The position numbers and the translations under genes were made by a program. A stretch of 64,000 bases of DNA from Erysipelotrichaceae bacterium (GTDB lineage Bacteria; Bacillota_I; Bacilli_A; RFN20; CAG-826). The stretch's first letter is position 1. Each line of letters begins with the position of its first letter. Below are positions 60,750 through 64,000 of this stretch, piece by piece. The stretch spans positions 76,527-140,526 of the forward strand of contig SVBF01000011.1 of assembly GCA_015058945.1 (NCBI GenBank), written 5' to 3'. The notes under the pieces were generated by a model that was not told the origin of the DNA, searched no databases, and saw only the letters and a program-made list of their open reading frames with translations.

Positions 60750-60754
60750 AGGAG

Positions 60755-62407
60755 TTACCGATGCTGCCTCTTATTCGATTCCGCCATGAGCTTACGGGTC
60801 TCTTTGGCGAGGGTTTCCTCTTCGAGGAACTTCGCGATCTTGGTCAAACATAGCTCGCGCAAGACCGTCTCGTCGAGTTTGCCGTTGGCCGTCCTTGGGA
60901 AACGCTTCATGTAGACGATGTGCGACGGCACTTTGATGCTCGGCAGGTTCTTCTTCATCGCCTCCAGATATGGCTTCTCGGAGAAATGGGGCGGTTTCTT
61001 CTTGAGCTCGACGCAGCCGATGATGTATTCGCCTTCGTCGATGGAGGGGAAACCGAGGACGCGGGCATCCTCGAAGTCGGGGAACTTCCTTAGTTCGTCC
61101 TCGATCTCCTTGGGGGAGATGTTCTCGCCCTTGCGGATGATGATGTCCTTGAGGCGTCCGCTTAAGACGAGGTAGCCGTCCTCATCGAGATAGCCGATGT
61201 CGCCGGTATGGAGGTAACCGTCCTTATCGAAAGGCTGTTCCTCTTCGGGGTATTTGTAGTAGCCGTTGAAAACGTTATATCCTTTGACGAGGATCTCGCC
61301 CTCTTTGCCTAAAGGTAACATTTCCTTGGTCGCGGGGTTCATGAAGGCCAGTTCGATGCCTTTCATGGGTACCCCCACCGTGCTTTTTTGTTTTTCGCTT
61401 GGGGCGTCAGGATATACCAAGGAGATCATCGGGGAGCATTCGGTCTGCCCATAGCCGTTAAGGAATTTGCCCTTGCCGTATTTGCGTTCCAGGTAGCGGA
61501 ACTCCTCCGCGGAGGTGAACCCTCCACCGACGATGCAATGCCTCACAAAGCGCGCCCGGTGGAACCACCATAAGGGTCCTTTGGCGAGATTGGCGAAGAC
61601 GATGCCGACGGAAGCGTAGTCGCCGCATTTGTTGCGGACGAATTCCATGTAGACCTTGGCCTTGTCGATGAGGGTGCTTAGATAGACCGTGCGACGAAAG
61701 GCCAAATAGGCGTTCACCACGAGTAGCCCGAAGCAATGGAACATGGGCAAAAGGCACATGAAGGTCTTGGGGAAGACCGGGTCGAGGCAGGCGAAATTGA
61801 GGTAGATGAGGTTCAGCATGCCGCTTTGGCTTAGCATCGCGGGCTTTGGCTTCGCGGTCGTGCCGGTGGTGAAGATGATGTAACTCGTCTTCTCACTCAT
61901 CTCTTCCCGGGATAAGGGGGAGGCGAAAGGCTTGATGTCCGCTAGGGACAAAACCTCTTTGAAGTCCAGGTCGGCGTGAGCGATGGAAAAGGCATGGGTG
62001 GGGTCGATGCCGGTCTCTTTGAGCAAAGCGTCGAACTCTTCTTTCCTCTTGGCCTTTGCGGCGTAACCGCCATGGCAAAGGTAGGCGCAGTCGGTGTCCT
62101 TGATGAGGTTCACCAGCGTCTCATGACGGGCCATGTAATTGACCAAGACCGCCACCGCCCCTACCCGGACGATCGCATAAAAGGCGATGAGCCAGTTGAA
62201 GCAATTGACGCCGAGCAAAGCGACGTGATCGCCGCATTTCACACCCTTTTTGACGAGGAAATTCGCGTAAAAGTCGACGCTTTTCTCGATCTCGCCAAAG
62301 GAATATTCGACGCCGTCGAACCAAATCGCGGCGCAGTGCTTCTTCTCTTCTGGGACGACGTAAATATCCTCGAAAAGATAGGGATTGACCTTGATTTCGT
62401 TTTCCAT
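60755..62407 (-). CDS. AMP-forming acid:CoA or acyl:carrier ligase
   Basis: 550 residues of the ANL family: FTTGTTAKPKPAM near 178, NGYGQTECSP near 315, LHTGDIGYLDEDGYLVLSGRLKDIIIRKGENISP (in two parts, near 400-430) and the catalytic lysine of TANGKLDETVL near 515. It adenylates a carboxylic acid; medium- or long-chain fatty acids are likely. No carrier domain is attached, unlike the ligase at 5.7 kb. AGGGGAG precedes the ATG, which overlaps the end of the acyltransferase gene region by spacing of 1 nt. Confidence 0.87.
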   Translation of the reverse strand: MENEIKVNPYLFEDIYVVPEEKKHCAAIWFDGVEYSFGEIEKSVDFYANFLVKKGVKCGDHVALLGVNCFNWLIAFYAIVRVGAVAVLVNYMARHETLVNLIKDTDCAYLCHGGYAAKAKRKEEFDALLKETGIDPTHAFSIAHADLDFKEVLSLADIKPFASPLSREEMSEKTSYIIFTTGTTAKPKPAMLSQSGMLNLIYLNFACLDPVFPKTFMCLLPMFHCFGLLVVNAYLAFRRTVYLSTLIDKAKVYMEFVRNKCGDYASVGIVFANLAKGPLWWFHRARFVRHCIVGGGFTSAEEFRYLERKYGKGKFLNGYGQTECSPMISLVYPDAPSEKQKSTVGVPMKGIELAFMNPATKEMLPLGKEGEILVKGYNVFNGYYKYPEEEQPFDKDGYLHTGDIGYLDEDGYLVLSGRLKDIIIRKGENISPKEIEDELRKFPDFEDARVLGFPSIDEGEYIIGCVELKKKPPHFSEKPYLEAMKKNLPSIKVPSHIVYMKRFPRTANGKLDETVLRELCLTKIAKFLEEETLAKETRKLMAESNKRQHR

Positions 62408-62408
62408 G

Positions 62409-63587
62409 TCACTCCCCTTGACTTGGCGTCATCGACGCCTCTTTCGCATCTTTCCGCTTCTTGATGACATAATCGAGCAACCACGCGAGCAAGGAAAGCA
62501 TCGCCAAAGCGATAAGCACATATACCAGCGACTGCCAAATCCCCCACACCACGTTCTTTTGGAAGAAGGCGATCTGGGCGAAATCGAGGAAGATCGGGTG
62601 GAAGACATAGAACAAGGCCGAATGGGCGCCGATCCACCTTAGCCCAAAGCCAAGCGCGGGGATATGGACGAGCAGACGGCAAAAGGCGTGGAGCGCATAG
62701 ACGCCTAGGAGAGCGAAGGGAAGGGTGACGAAGGCGTCGATGCCGCGGAGATGTTCGTCGAATTTACCGCCCGCTAGGCCACCGATCAGGAAGGAACCGA
62801 ACCTGGCGTTGCTAAAGAGGACCGCCCCGACGACGATCGCTTCGGCGACGATGGCGTTAGCGGCCATAAGGGCAATGTCTTTCTTGGTCTTAAGCTCTTT
62901 GTCCAAGAAGTTCTTTTGCTTTAGGTAAGAACCCACGAGCATCAAGGCGAGGATGACGGGATAAGCGTTCACGCTATAAGGGAGATAGGGCCCGGCGAAT
63001 TCACCGAGGACAAAGCCGAGCAGCAATAGGCCCCCTACCACCGAGACGAGGTTTGGGAGACCCTTATTGGTGAATTTCACCAGCAGGAAGAAAAACACCG
63101 AGCAAACGAACAAGGCGAGCAAGAACCAATGGATGCATAGCCCCAAAACGAGTTCGAAGTTGGCGCTCATAGGATCGGGATAGCCGACCAGCAGCACTAA
63201 CGGCTCCGACATCGCCCCATATAAGGCGGCTTCCCCAAGTGTCCGTAACGTCCCTACCGGGTCATCATGATGGAAGGCGAGTTCCATCGCCGAGATCACG
63301 ATGGCGGAGATGGCAAAGGCCACGACCATCGGGATCAGCAGTTGCTTTGCCCTACGCGCCACGTATTGGCCGAAGGTGCGGTTGCTCGGCTTATGGTTAT
63401 AGCCGGCATAAAAGAAGAAGACGGGCATCAAATACGGCAAGACCGCCATGATGGGGTTGAAGGTGTTCAGTGCCGTAAAACGGTCAGGCAACACCAAAAG
63501 ATAGGCATGGAACAAGACCATGACGATGATCATGATGCCTTTGGCGGCGTCCTGGGCTCCGGATCTCTCTTTGGCCATATACGCCAT
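62409..63587 (-). CDS. Membrane acyltransferase (Acyltransferase_3 family)
   Basis: 392 residues with about ten membrane helices. The first helix has the family histidine in MIIVMVLFHAYLL, followed by YAGYNHKPSNRTFGQYVARR near 70-95. These enzymes transfer acyl groups to sugars of cell-surface polymers. The ligase directly downstream could supply the acyl donor, but that is inference. ATG 63587 is chosen; ATG 63578 (MAKERSG) is an alternative. Ten in-frame codons further upstream are rejected. Confidence 0.85.
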   Translation of the reverse strand: MAYMAKERSGAQDAAKGIMIIVMVLFHAYLLVLPDRFTALNTFNPIMAVLPYLMPVFFFYAGYNHKPSNRTFGQYVARRAKQLLIPMVVAFAISAIVISAMELAFHHDDPVGTLRTLGEAALYGAMSEPLVLLVGYPDPMSANFELVLGLCIHWFLLALFVCSVFFFLLVKFTNKGLPNLVSVVGGLLLLGFVLGEFAGPYLPYSVNAYPVILALMLVGSYLKQKNFLDKELKTKKDIALMAANAIVAEAIVVGAVLFSNARFGSFLIGGLAGGKFDEHLRGIDAFVTLPFALLGVYALHAFCRLLVHIPALGFGLRWIGAHSALFYVFHPIFLDFAQIAFFQKNVVWGIWQSLVYVLIALAMLSLLAWLLDYVIKKRKDAKEASMTPSQGE

Positions 63588-63756
63588 TTTACGCCTATCC
63601 ACTGGGCGTGTGTGCATAATTGAAGGCGATAGAGCGAAGAGTGGAATTCCTTTTGGTTTGGCTTCCGCGCAAAGAATTCGTTCAGACTCTCTTCGGCCAT
63701 GGCGCTTTCATTCCCATCCGCACCGATTCATCATCGAGAACGATACGTGTGCTATG

Positions 63757-63765
63757 TGATATGAT
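63757..63765 (+). promoter_or_regulatory. Extended -10 promoter of the partial membrane gene, leaderless
   Basis: TGATATGAT (TG-n-TATGAT) lies 9 nt before the ATG at 63775; no ribosome site is present. Confidence 0.5.
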
Positions 63766-63774
63766 TGTTTGCTC

Positions 63775-64000
63775 ATGAACTTCTATGATTGGTTCTTCTT
63801 GGAAAAAGGCAGGGCCCCTGCCGGGCTCTTTTCCTGGTCGCACCTTCTGAGCGTCACTTTGATTTTGGGTGCCTTCATCGCCCTCGCGATCATCCTCGGC
63901 AAACGCTTCAAAGGCGACGCCAAGAAGCAGCGCAACACCTTCATGTCCGTCACCGCCGGCATCCTGGGCCTCTTCATCATGAAGATGGGTTTCTTGCTCG
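63775..64000 (+). CDS. Membrane protein, 3' end outside the window
   Basis: 75 codons are visible, beginning MNFYDWFFLEKGRAPAG, then a membrane helix SVTLILGAFIALAIIL, a charged loop GKRFKGDAKKQRN and a second hydrophobic segment. The pattern recalls YwaF/TIGR02206-type integral membrane proteins, but too little is present for a firm call. It reads away from the acyltransferase gene. Confidence 0.7.
   Translation, partial: MNFYDWFFLEKGRAPAGLFSWSHLLSVTLILGAFIALAIILGKRFKGDAKKQRNTFMSVTAGILGLFIMKMGFLL

Overview
The window looks like chromosome from an uncultured, G+C-rich, anaerobic gut-type member of the Bacilli/Erysipelotrichia-like Firmicutes. The support is a T-box in front of alaS, an RNase J2-like protein, ComEA/ComEC, a DUF1292 protein, an RsbW-type kinase, lipoproteins with lipoboxes and no outer-membrane genes. 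The code is standard: fmt and oadA end in TGA. The lineage is inferred from gene content, not from a marker search. No rRNA, tRNA, CRISPR array, insertion sequence, prophage or origin was recognised.

Layout. 1-7.8 kb: a partial unknown gene, lepA, a nuclease-helicase and fmt, then an acyl-activating enzyme with its own carrier domain. 7.8-10.8 kb: a RelBE-type toxin-antitoxin pair, a secreted alpha-amylase lipoprotein and rpsT. 10.8-16.5 kb: an operon pckA-oadA-oadG-biotin carrier-oadB-birA that should turn PEP into pyruvate while making ATP and pumping Na+. 16.6-29.8 kb: holA, comEC, comEA, greA, DUF1292, alaS with a T-box, mnmA, dtd, pyrimidine nucleoside phosphorylase, an rRNA m5C methyltransferase and plsC-like genes. 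29.9-37.2 kb: type I pullulanase, FtsK/SpoIIIE, an RNase J2-like protein with an eroded active site, and a phosphodiesterase. 37.4-45 kb: a glycerol-3-phosphate-dehydrogenase-like flavoprotein trio, a methyltransferase-like protein, a possible type I toxin-antitoxin locus, flavodoxin and PNPase. 45-54 kb: remains of an AAA_14/DUF4143 ATPase gene behind 33-bp tandem repeats, an M13 peptidase, a 1450-residue leucine-rich-repeat lipoprotein, and a complete AAA_14/DUF4143 gene behind a different set of 33-bp tandem repeats. 54-64 kb: rpsO, two MATE exporters, a tyrosine phosphatase, an RsbW-like kinase, BioY, a likely small RNA, an NmrA-like reductase, an AMP ligase, a membrane acyltransferase and a partial membrane gene.

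How the genes fit together. Amylase and pullulanase supply glucose from starch. PckA with the Na+-pumping decarboxylase would provide an energy-conserving PEP-to-pyruvate route. BirA and BioY supply biotin to its carrier. 

The least explained items are: two AAA_14/DUF4143 loci, each preceded by about 2.5 copies of a 33-bp repeat; a two-peptide locus at 41.8-42.0 kb with an antisense promoter and a duplicated 3' half; a terminated, structured plus-strand RNA at 58.2 kb with no gene; and seven genes whose -10 box lies 6-10 nt before the start codon with no Shine-Dalgarno sequence, which suggests leaderless mRNAs.
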